A stretch of 64,000 bases of DNA from Melanopsichium pennsylvanicum. Lineage: Eukaryota > Basidiomycota > Ustilaginomycetes > Ustilaginales. A model generated the notes under the pieces. The model was not told the DNA's origin. It worked only from the letters and a program-made list of their open reading frames with translations, and made no database searches. This document shows positions 28,841 to 39,087 of the stretch, in pieces (positions within the stretch are counted from its first letter, which is position 1; every line of letters starts with the position of its first letter). The translations under genes were made by a program, and so were the position numbers. Where the stretch lies: positions 310,001 through 374,000 of the forward strand of contig OAPG01000021.1 of the NCBI GenBank assembly GCA_900208305.1, in the 5' to 3' direction.

Positions 28841-30700
28841 CTAAGGGATTTGCCTGCGCCTTTGTGCATCAAAACAGTTGGATAGACCATCGTTGCCTCC
28901 AGGCGCAGCGAGGCCGCTGGGCACTTCGGACCTAGACTCGCCGCCGAACGATGAACCAAATCGTGCAGACTGACTGGTCAAGGTATTGGGGCGGAAGCTG
29001 CCCCCTCCGTTGCCATAACCGGCGCTGCAACCCGTGCTTGTGAATCCGGCAAGGTCGAGATTGCCTTCCATGTTCTCCATCGGGTGCTGGACTTGTTGCG
29101 AGGGAGCGGATTGGCGTTGAGGTGGAGACAGCGAGAGGAGGGAGGGGCTGCCAACACTGTTCGAGATCAAAAACCCAGCAGGTAGACGCGCGTTGCCGAG
29201 GCTAGCGTACGCGGAAGGGCCACTTCGGGTGTCGTCGAAATACGTGCTAGTGGTAGCGTCGGGATCAGGCCAGTGGCTGTTGGAGTAAGTACTTGGACCG
29301 GAGGCAGCATCACCAATCACATTGGATGCCCTAGGACTCTCCTGCCGCATCAAGCAAGACGGGCGATCACCATACGGAACCATGTGATTGCTGCCATACG
29401 ATGACATTGAGTGAGCTTCAGTCGAGGCGCTGCTCGAGACGGAACGCCCATAATTCATGGGCACTTGCAGATCACCACGCTCCCTGCGCTCCGGACAGTC
29501 GATCTTACGCGACATTGATTCCCGCCGGGCGAGATCATGCATGCTCTGTGCTACAGCAGTGCGTGATGAGTCGCCGACAGCATTTCTGTCAGCCGGATAT
29601 GAAGTCGAAATACTGCTCTCAGATGCATAGCGACTCTGATAGCCATCACAAATCGAGCTGTTAGTATCCCTCTTGGTGCTACTGTGACCCTCAGATGCCT
29701 GCTTCTGGTCGTCTTTGTGGCCGGACGTGTTCTGCTTAGTATTCTTGAGCCTCTTCTTTGGTCGATATCGGTAGGTGGGGTACATCCTTTGATGAGCGAG
29801 CTTCTTTTCGTCGGCCAACGCTTCGAACTTCTGCTTGACCGCCGAGGTCTCTGTCTGCCACATCTGCGAGATGATCCGAGAGATCTCGGCCTGCGACTTG
29901 GGCTTTTCACACGAGCCCGAGCGATTCTGCGCGTCTCCGCTCTGCTGGATTTCCCTGAACTTCTGCGAGCGGTAAAGAATCCAGGCATTGGGAGGACGGG
30001 GTGTGTGCGGTTCAGGGGCTTGAGTTCGACCTTGTGCCTGGCGCTGAGCATCGAACGAGCTTTGCGGGTAATCAGAACGGTTATGCAGCCCGTATTCTTG
30101 CGTGTGGTGCATGTCTAGAGACGGAGAGCCCGCTAAGTCGCCGGGCATCTGCATTTTTATGTGCTGCTCAGATGGGGGGTGGAGATGCTGCTGGTGATAA
30201 GCATGCTGATTTTGGTGGTGGTGCTGGTAGGACTGAGATGATGGACCTACGTGAGACGATGGACCTACGTGAGCTGATGGACCTATGTGAGACGATGGAC
30301 CTACGTGAGCTGATGGACCTACGTGAGCCGATGGACCTATGTGAGCCGATGGACCTACGTGAGCCGATATTGAAGTGTGCTGAGGGTAATGTGGCTGTTG
30401 GTGAGCAATGGCATAGCTGTAGGAGCCCGACCCTTGCGAATCACTCTGAGGCTGGTGGTGCATGTTGAGCAAGGAGCCCGAAGGGTTGCCTGCGCGAATA
30501 ACTGTGCTTGCATGGTCATGTGATGAGGTGGAGGACTGGAGCATGGAAGAGCCGTCCATATAGGATATAGTGCGGCTGAATGCATCCGGCGCTGCTACTA
30601 CGATACCTTCATACTCCTGGCGACCTTGCCCTGCACCTCTGTCGTCGTAAAGACTGGTGCGGGAAGGCCCCGAAGCAAGGCCGTACGTCTGTTGCGTCAT
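28841..30700 (-). CDS. HMG-box (MATA/Ste11-type) transcription factor
   Basis: One exon of 619 residues. A single HMG box spans about 234-320, beginning RPPNAWILYRSQKFREIQQS and ending in MYPTYRYRPKKRLKN. This is the sequence-specific MAT/Ste11 class, which includes the smut regulators Prf1 and Rop1. The rest is disordered, rich in Ser, His, Gln and Tyr, with a hexapeptide repeat G-P-S-(A/S)-H-(V/I) seven times near residues 112-153. I cannot tell from sequence alone whether it is the Rop1 or Prf1 orthologue or another HMG gene, so no symbol is given. The very long upstream region resembles that of developmental regulators, and consensus splice donors on the minus strand hint at a spliced 5' leader. 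Confidence 0.85.
   Translation of the reverse strand: MTQQTYGLASGPSRTSLYDDRGAGQGRQEYEGIVVAAPDAFSRTISYMDGSSMLQSSTSSHDHASTVIRAGNPSGSLLNMHHQPQSDSQGSGSYSYAIAHQQPHYPQHTSISAHVGPSAHIGPSAHVGPSAHVGPSSHIGPSAHVGPSSHVGPSSQSYQHHHQNQHAYHQQHLHPPSEQHIKMQMPGDLAGSPSLDMHHTQEYGLHNRSDYPQSSFDAQRQAQGRTQAPEPHTPRPPNAWILYRSQKFREIQQSGDAQNRSGSCEKPKSQAEISRIISQMWQTETSAVKQKFEALADEKKLAHQRMYPTYRYRPKKRLKNTKQNTSGHKDDQKQASEGHSSTKRDTNSSICDGYQSRYASESSISTSYPADRNAVGDSSRTAVAQSMHDLARRESMSRKIDCPERRERGDLQVPMNYGRSVSSSASTEAHSMSSYGSNHMVPYGDRPSCLMRQESPRASNVIGDAASGPSTYSNSHWPDPDATTSTYFDDTRSGPSAYASLGNARLPAGFLISNSVGSPSLLSLSPPQRQSAPSQQVQHPMENMEGNLDLAGFTSTGCSAGYGNGGGSFRPNTLTSQSARFGSSFGGESRSEVPSGLAAPGGNDGLSNCFDAQRRRQIP
30240..30365. repeat. 18-bp coding minisatellite, seven units
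   Basis: Seven head-to-tail 18-bp units, unit GATGGACCTACGTGAGMY on the plus strand, encode the hexapeptide repeat of the HMG-box protein. Units differ mostly at one internal C/T and the last two bases. There are no spacers, so this is not a CRISPR-like array. Confidence 0.95.
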
Positions 30701-33700
30701 GCTATCAAGCAGGGAGCATATACCCCGTGGGAGCTAAACGAAACAAGATGTAAACATCAACATTTAGTTCGGAGTTTCAATGTCGAAGCATCGGTATAAG
30801 AAGGGGAGAAAAGTCGCAACGACGTGTCAGCATTCTGATCATCTTCACGTCGACTGAGTCGCTGTACAGGAAGCCAAGCTGCCGCCAGAAGCGTAAATCA
30901 GAGCAGGTGAGGGCACTGTCTCTCGACGACCTGCAAAGAAGTGAACTCGGGAAGAGGCTAATCCCGACAACGATGCACAGTCGAGGTCGCTCTCATGCAG
31001 ACAGAATGATGCAGAGAAACAGCGGAGAGGTCCCCACTACTTCACACTTCATCTCCCTAGCGATGATCTGAGACAAACGGAACACTGGCCAGCTCAGATC
31101 GAAATGTGAAGACACGGGACGGATCGGCCGACTTACAGTATCAAAGAAGCTCTGGGTTGGTCGGTGTGTTTCGGGAAGCCAGCTCTTTGTCCTGTAGCGG
31201 ATGGTTGGGTAGGAAGAGCAGAAAGTGTGGAGAACGAAGACAAAGATGGAAGGGACAAAGAGAGAAAATGTTAGGATCGCGCTACCACTCTCTCGTGGTC
31301 TCGGACTGGAAGTATAGAAACATGCGCACCAAAGCGTACAGTGAAAGCGCAGTCGAAGACTGCAGGGCAATGGAGCGCTGCAAAGCTTGACCAAATGCGC
31401 TAGTGTGAGGAACACTCCCACGATCGCACTGCTGCTTCGTTTCCAAGCTGGCTCTGGTCAGGTGGTTGTGAAGCTATGGTGACTTCACCCACTGACCGAA
31501 TTGCTGGGCCAGCTGGTAGTCCCAGGAAAGGGCAATATATGAAGTACACCTTTCGCGAGCTCACGCGCCCACTACGGGATGATGGTAAGGATAAAGTGGG
31601 AAACAATGGGCGCTTTAATTACAACCAAGACCTCGAAATGACTTCCATAGCAGCTGTTCGCTTCAAATTCCCGAGCGTTAGTATAGATAGGGTATCCCGA
31701 AGTAGTAAGATGAAGTACTGCAGGAGAAGTTTCTTGTGATAGCAAGGATGAACTTGATCAAGTGAAACGTTCGCGGTGGTGCGAATGAAGGCGGTGATGG
31801 CTGCTGATATGGTAGGGTGCCGGATTGTTGGTGATAGAATGCAAGGATGCTTCCAGAGGACAATCTCTTCTTGCTACGTGGATCGTCGTAGCGTTTCAAG
31901 ACTTCTGTGAGTTCCACCTCTCCATTTGCTGCGATGAGAACCCAGAGCTTCTTGCAAGGTGAGGGAACCGGGACTGTGAAGTGAAGATGGATGGGTTGAA
32001 AACTGAAATAAAGTGTAGAGAGCGCTATGCTTTGGTTAAAGGACAAGGGCACTATGTACCGTATGGTAATGGAGAGAACAATGATGTGGGATAAGGCGCT
32101 GCGACAAGATGAATGTATCAACGTAACTAGCCGCCGAGCGAATCGGCAGGCTCCTTTCATGAAAGTGTAGGATTAGAACGCCGGTGTGACCACATGTTAT
32201 GACGAGACGAGAGAAACAGCTGGAGTCCAGGCCTCGAGTCTTAATGCGGAAATCCTTGAATCGAAGCCTCCGATCGTGCAGAATGCCGAACAGAAGCACT
32301 GGAAGCGGCAATTTCTTACTTACAAGAAGCACACTATGCAAGAGACAACCTAGAGCGTATGCGCATCTGGCAACGAAGTGTAGTCGCTACTGCACAGATA
32401 ATCTGAACGATTCTTAATAAAAGTTAAAAGTACAAGAAAAGATGCGAGGACGAGCAGCCAAAGACGGCCAAGCGCAGAGAGTCTTTTGATACCCGCGATT
32501 GAACGCTGACTAGGCCTTCCAATTGAGGGGAGAGGAAACCTTTCTCCCACGGAGGGAGGAGCTATTGATCGGAGGGTCGGCTCAAGAAAGACAGCATGAA
32601 AGGGGTTGCGGTTCTGGTAGTGAGAGGAGCGATGATTGGATGAAGCCAGGCCGAGCCGAATGAGGAAGAGGAGCTAGTGTTGATGAGGTAGATGGCAGGT
32701 CCACCATGCGAGGGCCGCTCAAGACAATGGAACGAATTTTTTGCGGCATCAACATTTCACCAAAAAAGAGGCATGGGCCGAGAGCATGTGGAACCGGGGA
32801 CATGACGGAGCTAAGACGACAGATCCGATGACAATAGAGAAACCTGCAAGCAAAATTTGGACAAGAATGCTGGGTGTGCACAGCAGCCAGGGGAGGGACA
32901 GAGATGACGCTTACTGGGTAAGTGAGGAGCGCCTCCAAAGCAAGCAGGCAGGAAGGAGCACGTATCCAGTAGGGATCGTACTCGTGCAGGAAAAGGTTGT
33001 TCCGAGAGAATCGAGATGTCGAAGAGGATGACACCCGGAAAGATCATGACCCAAGGGCGAACGCAGGTTGCATCCAGACTGTAAACGACCTAAAATTGTG
33101 AGCTTGGACCCTTTTGGTCGTTCTCTGACGGATTGCAAGGATGAGCAAGTGATGCTTTGCATTAGTACCGCACGAGCAAGGCTGATACAGGACAAGGCAG
33201 TATGCAACTGAGAAGATCGCGTCGGGTTGTTGAAAGTCCGCGTTACAGTCACGCTCAGCTCTTACCGTATTGGTAGTAGTCATTCTCTGCCTGCTGTTAG
33301 GTGTGTTTGGTGGTGAGGCTGTGGCCAAAGTCCCGCCGCTTTTTGAGCCTGGCAGGCATAAGGCACTCGTTGTTTCTTATCCGACCGAGTCAGCTCGAAC
33401 ATCTCAAGAATGGCAGACTTTATGGTAACGAGATAGAGACGAACAAAGGTACAGTCGGCGCAGGCGAATGAGCAGTTTGCTGTTCATCGCAATGGTGAGA
33501 CTGTCGGCAATTTCTCCGCGTGCCGGAACCGTCTGTATTTAGCCAAAAGCGTGGCAGGGGAGGGCGGCACTGTCATGCAAAGCAGGACTTGTAGTCAGGC
33601 ATATAGTAGCGTCGACAAGGAGGAGAAGTCTGTCTCGTGGCGGTGTCCCTGTTCAGCGATCAACAGCTGCGTCATTTACTCACTCAAACTTCTCCTATCT

Positions 33701-33958
33701 GCTTTCTATCAAGGATACGTATCGACTAGCTGGGTGGGGATACGCGCCACACCTTGACAAAATTCTCAAGATTCGGAGTCAACTACACAGAGATAGACCG
33801 GTGACTTCCTCCCAGCCATCAAACAGATGGTACTTGATTCACACAATCTGCACCATATCTTTCTAGAATTTGGTGCCCAGCAATGTGCTCGTTTTAAAAA
33901 TGGTGCCTTTCAATAGGCCCGCGGCTATTTGTTGATGCACGAGGACCGATAAGAACAC

Positions 33959-33967
33959 ACAAAGGGA
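33959..33967 (+). promoter_or_regulatory. Pheromone-response-element-like site
   Basis: Exact ACAAAGGGA about 3.3 kb upstream of the HMG-box start. A one-mismatch relative (ACAAAGGGG) occurs at 36936-36944. Candidate autoregulatory site only. Confidence 0.3.
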
Positions 33968-35955
33968 CTGGCGTGAAGCGACATTTGATATGCGTTGAGC
34001 TACCCTTATTGTGAGGCCTGGCCCTGCTTTCGCGGAGACGCATGTCCGGTCCTTTTGTCGTTGACGGGGATTGGGCGAGTCAGTGGCCAAAAAAACAGGC
34101 ATTATTTTCAGCACTGTCACTCCGGACTGCTGAAAGTTCTTGCCTTCACATTGGCGTAAGAGGTGTTGATCAGATCGGTGCTCGCAATCGGCCGCGACAG
34201 CACACTCGCAATGATATCGGTAGTTCTCACTTTACATGTTTCTCGACAGTGATACGAACGGTAGGTAAAGACAGTGGTTCTGGCTCTCAACCTGAACCGA
34301 TTAAGTATATGTTGCTTTGTGCGTTCACCCTGTGAAAATGAGATATGGGACACGTAAGCATGGCTCGGGCCGCCTTCTCTTAGGCACTGGATATATCCAG
34401 TACACCGGTACCAATCACGATGGATCGGCCTGAGGTGAGCCGACACGGCGCTCAGACCTCCAACAGCAGGTTCAGGAGGCCTGAGCTGTGCGATTGCGAC
34501 GAGAGCCGAGGCTGCTCTTGCGTGGACATGTGAGCCGCACGTTGCGAGAGCACTCTTTCTGAATGCTCTTGGCCTGAGATTGCAACAAAAGCGAAGAAAG
34601 AAGAGAGGTGCAGCAAGAAAGAGGTAGGAGATCCGTCTTCCAAAATGATACTAACCACACTGATCAACTCGGCCAGAGGACGATAATTCTTCAAACCGGT
34701 GTTCAGCACAGATGGTCTCAAAACTAAGAAGTTGCAACCAGGCACAGCCGAACTGATTTGCCGCCTCTTTTCTGGGTGTTGAGCGGTAATGTCTGTCGTT
34801 ATCGAAAGTGCATCTTATGTGTTGCAGGGAATATCTTCTCGGCCCTGGCGCGGTGGCTGGCGTTCGAAATTTCGGTTAAACCAACGAATCGTTTTTCTTC
34901 TTCTGAACTGGTTGACATACTATGTTACATTCAGACAGCTTGTGACCTGCTGAGATGTATTGCATGCATGCCGAGAGGTTCCGGTCCTAAATGCCTAACA
35001 TTTCGTTTTCCAATAGGGACGGGGCCATGTTTCAACTAGTGCTCGAGATCGACGTGAGCATGGTGAGACACATTGCAGAAGCTTAAACAGGTACCTTGTT
35101 GCCAGGTACAAAAAAAAATGCGATTGGCATCATGCAGGAGCATCGTCAAGCGTACTTCAAAGCTCGTCATCATAAGTATGCTGGTTCTACATGGCTTAGT
35201 CTCCGAGCTAGGAAGGCTTCCTGCAGCTTCGCCTTGACCTCTAGCTTTACTGATGTGCAACGTGATTGGGCTGTCGACACTTTGAGAGCTTTCGGCTAAG
35301 CACGAAAATCAGCAATCCAAGGTCAAATTTACTCGAACAATGCCGTCAACCTTGAGCCAACAATTGCATTTCTACGGCTGTATCGTTTAAATTTGCAGGA
35401 GCATTGTCGATCACAGCATCAGCGGTAGTGGGTCGAAGAAGCAGACCATTCGGACTGGGTGGGGGGTCATAAGGATGACGTTGCCCGATTGGCTCTGAAC
35501 TAAACTACAATATTTTCGAGTGCGTTCAACCTCCTTTGCCGGGACAAAAATGGAGGACAAACATGGAGCAACAGCAAAGAAACGTGAAAAAGGCGACGAT
35601 TTACTTGGAAAAAGTGCCTAGCAACGACGTCGATTCAAAGTCACTCGAGAGCTGTTTCCGGGAATTCGGTTGAGCTGTTGGGTAGTGCGCATTCCAGAAT
35701 GATCGTGTCTCGAAGACCAATTGTCGCCAAACAAGGCTATTTTAATCAGTACACATTCAGGTATTATTACCAGGCAACGCCTGTGTTACACATTCAGAAG
35801 TAAACCGTCACAATATACTAGCAGCGAGATTCGGGGGAAGGGATCAAGGCACCGCAATCAGGTTGCTCAATCAAATATCTGGGTCATAGAGGCAATAGAT
35901 ATCATAGCTTTGGAGTTCGTGTGCCTTTCTGAGAATTTTTGATTGATGGCTAGCT

Positions 35956-35983
35956 GCTTCTGAGCCTCTGCAGGCACAGAAGC
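35956..35983. repeat. Small inverted repeat (hairpin)
   Basis: GCTTCTG pairs with CAGAAGC; after one A/A mismatch GCCT pairs with AGGC around a 4-base loop, giving 11 bp in 28 nt. Confidence 0.6.
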
Positions 35984-36663
35984 CAGTCGAACATTGCCAA
36001 CTCTAGAATTTGAACATACACAGCCTCACGAGGAACCCCACAAATCGCCCAAAATTTGATCGCTCGACATTGGGAACGGCCAGTCAGAGTGATACAGTAG
36101 GGCTCAGAAGCGATGATTTGTTGAGGTCATGAGCGTGGGAACACAAGATTCGCAATGCTCGGTGCTGATCACGAACTTACTCGAGTAATACTCGGCAAGC
36201 GAGACAGCGTAATCAAATATGCAGTAAAGTGAATAAACAAATAAGAAAAGAGGGAAAAAAATAGCAAAGAGTATCCAGGTCCTTTCGAGTACCATTACCG
36301 GACATACACCGAGCTGTATCCATCGCGCTAGATTGGCGACGTACCGCTGTAACAATTCCCTATCTCAGGTCCGAGCTCAGAGTGCGTTCTATCTCAAGTC
36401 CAGATGACTGGATAGTGTTCTGTCTCTAGCAGCGAGAGTGGGATCAAGTAGGGAGCTTGTGAGAGAAGGACCAAGGCGCGACGACTGTGGTTTCCAACCG
36501 TGTTTTCAACATGGCACACATGAACAGCACTGGACAAACAACTGTGTCGATCTATAAATGAGAGGCAGTCTAAACTACCCTACCAGTACAGCGTGTCTTA
36601 GTTGAAGGGTGTCGATTTTGACGATGGAGGTGAAGCTAGCTACAGGTAGTGAAATCTTGGAAG

Positions 36664-36777
36664 GATCCGGACAATATGGCCGCGAGGTGTCCGCGTTGTC
36701 GCGGTGTCGCACCGGTGTCGCTTTGCCGGTGTCGGGCCGCGACGCCGCTAGAACCTCGCGGTCAAAATGCCCGCGCC
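36664..36777. ncRNA. Long imperfect hairpin, candidate structured RNA
   Basis: Two 52-nt arms (36664-36715 and 36726-36777) flank a 10-nt loop and align without any bulge. I count 34 Watson-Crick pairs, 7 G-U pairs and 11 mismatches. The strongest blocks are 36677-36688 with 36753-36764 (12 bp), 36698-36704 with 36737-36743 (GTCGCGG/CCGCGAC), and 36710-36715 with 36726-36731 (CACCGG/CCGGTG). The structure is direct observation. Whether it is transcribed, and from which strand, is unknown. A palindromic mobile-element remnant is an alternative. Confidence 0.45.
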
Positions 36778-36829
36778 AAATCCTTCAACTGTCTATGCTC
36801 GGGATGACAACGAGTTCTGGTATACACTG

Positions 36830-36891
36830 ATTCCATGGAGCCGCGGATTCCAATGCGTCACCGATCATACATATTTCCACTTCCATGGAAT
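36830..36891. repeat. Inverted repeat of ATTCCATGGA
   Basis: ATTCCATGGA at 36830-36839 is repeated inverted as TCCATGGAAT at 36882-36891, about 42 bp apart. Each copy itself has the palindromic core TCCATGGA. It begins 53 bp after the larger hairpin. Confidence 0.6.
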
Positions 36892-37367
36892 GAAAATTTC
36901 CGCCTCTCTCTTCTGATACATAGGGAGGTGTGGGCACAAAGGGGCCATTGCGGCCTATTTCCGCTTTGCACGGCAAGGCATGGCAAGGGATGGCATCGCA
37001 TGTGACCGGGGCTCGTATGCAGGATCTTCGAGTTGGCGAACTAGAACTGTCAGCAACCATTAGTCTGGTTTGGTTGCGCATGCGCTTGCGCTTGCACATC
37101 TCATCGTTGTTCAGACAGCCTACTATCGCATAATGGGAGACGACGAAAGTAAGCTTGCAGTATTTGATGTAGTTATGATACGTGTGTAGAGGTGGTCTGC
37201 TCTTTGAAACTCGCTCATTGCCCAGGGAATGAATAGGAGTGTTCGAACCCGATGCTCACTGAATGGTATACCCAGATCATAACTACACCCGGATCACGAC
37301 TACGTCAAACAAATAAGCAAGTCTGCGGCTGCATTAGTCGTCCCCCACTTCGAGCCACACGTCTATC

Positions 37368-37393
37368 AGCCCACTTGCGCCTACTTGTGGGCT
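37368..37393. repeat. Small inverted repeat (hairpin)
   Basis: AGCCCAC (37368-37374) and GTGGGCT (37387-37393) can form a 7-bp stem with a 12-nt loop. Further GGGCTC copies follow directly. Confidence 0.55.
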
Positions 37394-38316
37394 CTGTGGG
37401 CTCTTACAGGCTGCATTTGCGATTATCGCTATTGGGGCGGATAGGGAGACAACACAGTCTACAAGCGAGATGGCTCATAGATACAGTGGCTCAGCTGTCG
37501 TAACCAGACGGGCTTGAACGCCCATGCGTTGTGTCAACTTTTCGGATGACCGCGACCGATTTTCATCAACGAATAGCGCTTCCCGCTTAAGATCTGCCTG
37601 TGAGCTGGGATTCGGTGCACTTTCGGTGATCCGTGGAGAGCGTCCACTTCGATGCTTGCTCGCAGATCATCGGCGGATGCATGTGCGACGTAATGAGCAA
37701 CATGGTATTGTGTTGCCCGCGTGGAAGCTTGCAAATTGATTGTTCGGGAACCGGCAACGTAGATCGAGCAAGCCTTAATTTTCTTTTCGCTGGTTCAAAT
37801 GCACCAACATGTGCATAATTTGTTCGGCGTCGCAGTTGTGTGGAAACGAATAATTTCTGACTTTGCAGAGACACAATGAGCATTCTTGAAGTTTACTGAA
37901 ATCGATCTTGGTCAGCTGATGTGTACGCATGTGGCCAACAGAGTTCACTTTCGAGATTGCGCCGATGCGCATAGCTTGGCGGTAGCGAAGCTGATGCTGT
38001 TCAGATCGACTGGCACCGTCTTTTCGTCCGAAGCAGTCGAATCGGAAAGCGGGCATGAAGGTCATTTACGGTGGAACGTAAATTTACAAGGCGTAGCGCC
38101 TGGCCTCGCTAAATCATGTTGGTCTCCCTTCTTTAGCCCTTTGACGCTCGAAGCAGCGCAATAACACGATGAGTTCGCTTTAGAGATTCGGTAAAGCATA
38201 GCTGTCGTTGCGAGACAGACTTGGTCGCGCCCGTTCCGGGAAAGCACAACGATTCACCGCTGGTCACAGATTTATCGGACACTTGACAGAGACATGCAGA
38301 CAAAGATGTATCATTT

Positions 38317-39087
38317 TCAACGTCGATGCCATAGTATCACCTGGTCCTTTCCAAACATTGCCCTGTAAGATGTCTTCCAATGAGTCGCGGCTGTAGTCGC
38401 TTCGACATTCGGCAAAGCGGATGAGAATCCAAGCCCCTCGGATCCCACAGTGACCGGAGCGATGGTAACGAGTAGAGCGTCAATAAAGTGTGGCTGCTGC
38501 ATTAGACCGTCAATGACGGCTGCGCCACCTTCCACCATGAGTCTGCGGACGCCAGCATCGTAAAGATGTTTGAGAAGCATCGACCAATTTAGCAACCCTG
38601 TGGACGACCCATGCTCAATCTGGATGACTTGAGCTCCAATTTTCTCGAGCAGGCTCCTTCTTTCAACGCTTGCAAGATTCGACGAAAGAATCAGCGGTTG
38701 TCGGCCGACGCCCGCAATGTGATTTTTGATAAGTTTGCAGTCGACTGGCGTCCTTAAATTCGAATCGAGCACAATCGGTCTCGGCAGGTCCGACACAGCT
38801 GGTGGGCTGGAAAGGAGTCGTGCATTTAGCTGTGGGTTGTCGTTGAGAACAGTTCCAATGCCGACCATGATTCCATCGTGTAGAGTTCTGAGCTTGTGCG
38901 TCATAAGCATGCTTTCACTGCCACTAAGCGCCAGCTGGGTCTTGTGGGCGCCAGCGATCTTACCATCCTGTGATTGAGCAAAAGTGAGCGTCACATGTGG
39001 GCGATTCTTGTTCGCTTCGCGAGAGAATACCAGATTCTCCCCAAGAAAATCACCAGCGTGCTCTTCGGAAGAAAAAGGGCACGACAT
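38317..39087 (-). CDS. RIB7: Diaminohydroxyphosphoribosylaminopyrimidine-type reductase Rib7 (riboflavin synthesis)
   Basis: One exon of 256 residues from the ATG at 39087; the frame is open ten codons upstream without ATG. Rib7 reduces the ribose side chain of 2,5-diamino-6-ribosylamino-pyrimidinone 5'-phosphate with NADPH, the second step of riboflavin synthesis in fungi. The RibD C-terminal fold is marked by RPHVTLTFAQSQDGKIA near the start, SGSESMLMTHKLRTLHDGIM and VGIGTVLNDNPQLNARL, and RLMVEGGAAVIDGLM near residue 185. Length is close to yeast Rib7 (244). It is divergent from the sphingoid-base kinase. Confidence 0.94.
   Translation of the reverse strand: MSCPFSSEEHAGDFLGENLVFSREANKNRPHVTLTFAQSQDGKIAGAHKTQLALSGSESMLMTHKLRTLHDGIMVGIGTVLNDNPQLNARLLSSPPAVSDLPRPIVLDSNLRTPVDCKLIKNHIAGVGRQPLILSSNLASVERRSLLEKIGAQVIQIEHGSSTGLLNWSMLLKHLYDAGVRRLMVEGGAAVIDGLMQQPHFIDALLVTIAPVTVGSEGLGFSSALPNVEATTAATHWKTSYRAMFGKDQVILWHRR

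Larger units (their letters stand above)
30701..38316. other. 7.6-kb gene-poor region upstream of the HMG-box gene
   Basis: By far the longest stretch without a recognisable gene here; most other gaps are 0.3-1.4 kb. All open frames are short and without family signatures. It contains consensus minus-strand splice donors (near 31130, 32316, 33262 and 36175), a pheromone-response-like site at 33959, and a group of inverted repeats around 35956-37393. It may be the promoter and spliced leader of the HMG-box gene, a noncoding RNA locus, or decayed mobile DNA. No transposase, reverse transcriptase or terminal repeats were recognised. RIB7 ends at its right border. Confidence 0.55.

Noticed and set aside
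30240..30365. Regular 18-bp repeats resembling a CRISPR-like array
   Set aside because: The units are contiguous without spacers and lie in frame within a eukaryotic coding region.
28841..30700. Naming the HMG-box protein Prf1 or Rop1
   Set aside because: Only the HMG box can be recognised. Length and box position do not decide between the smut HMG regulators without alignment.
36104..36355. Minus-strand frame with a hydrophobic stretch, possible small membrane protein
   Set aside because: It has no ATG at its start, is only 83 codons, and no flanking exon with conserved features was found.
37232..37255. TGTTCGAACCC, similar to a tRNA B box
   Set aside because: Flanking bases do not form a 5-bp T stem on either strand, and no A box lies at the right distance.
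37488..37523. tRNA-like fragments: TGGCTCAGCTG then GGGCTTGAACGCCC
   Set aside because: The stems cannot be assembled into a cloverleaf, there is no acceptor stem, and the T-arm-like hairpin has only 4 bp.
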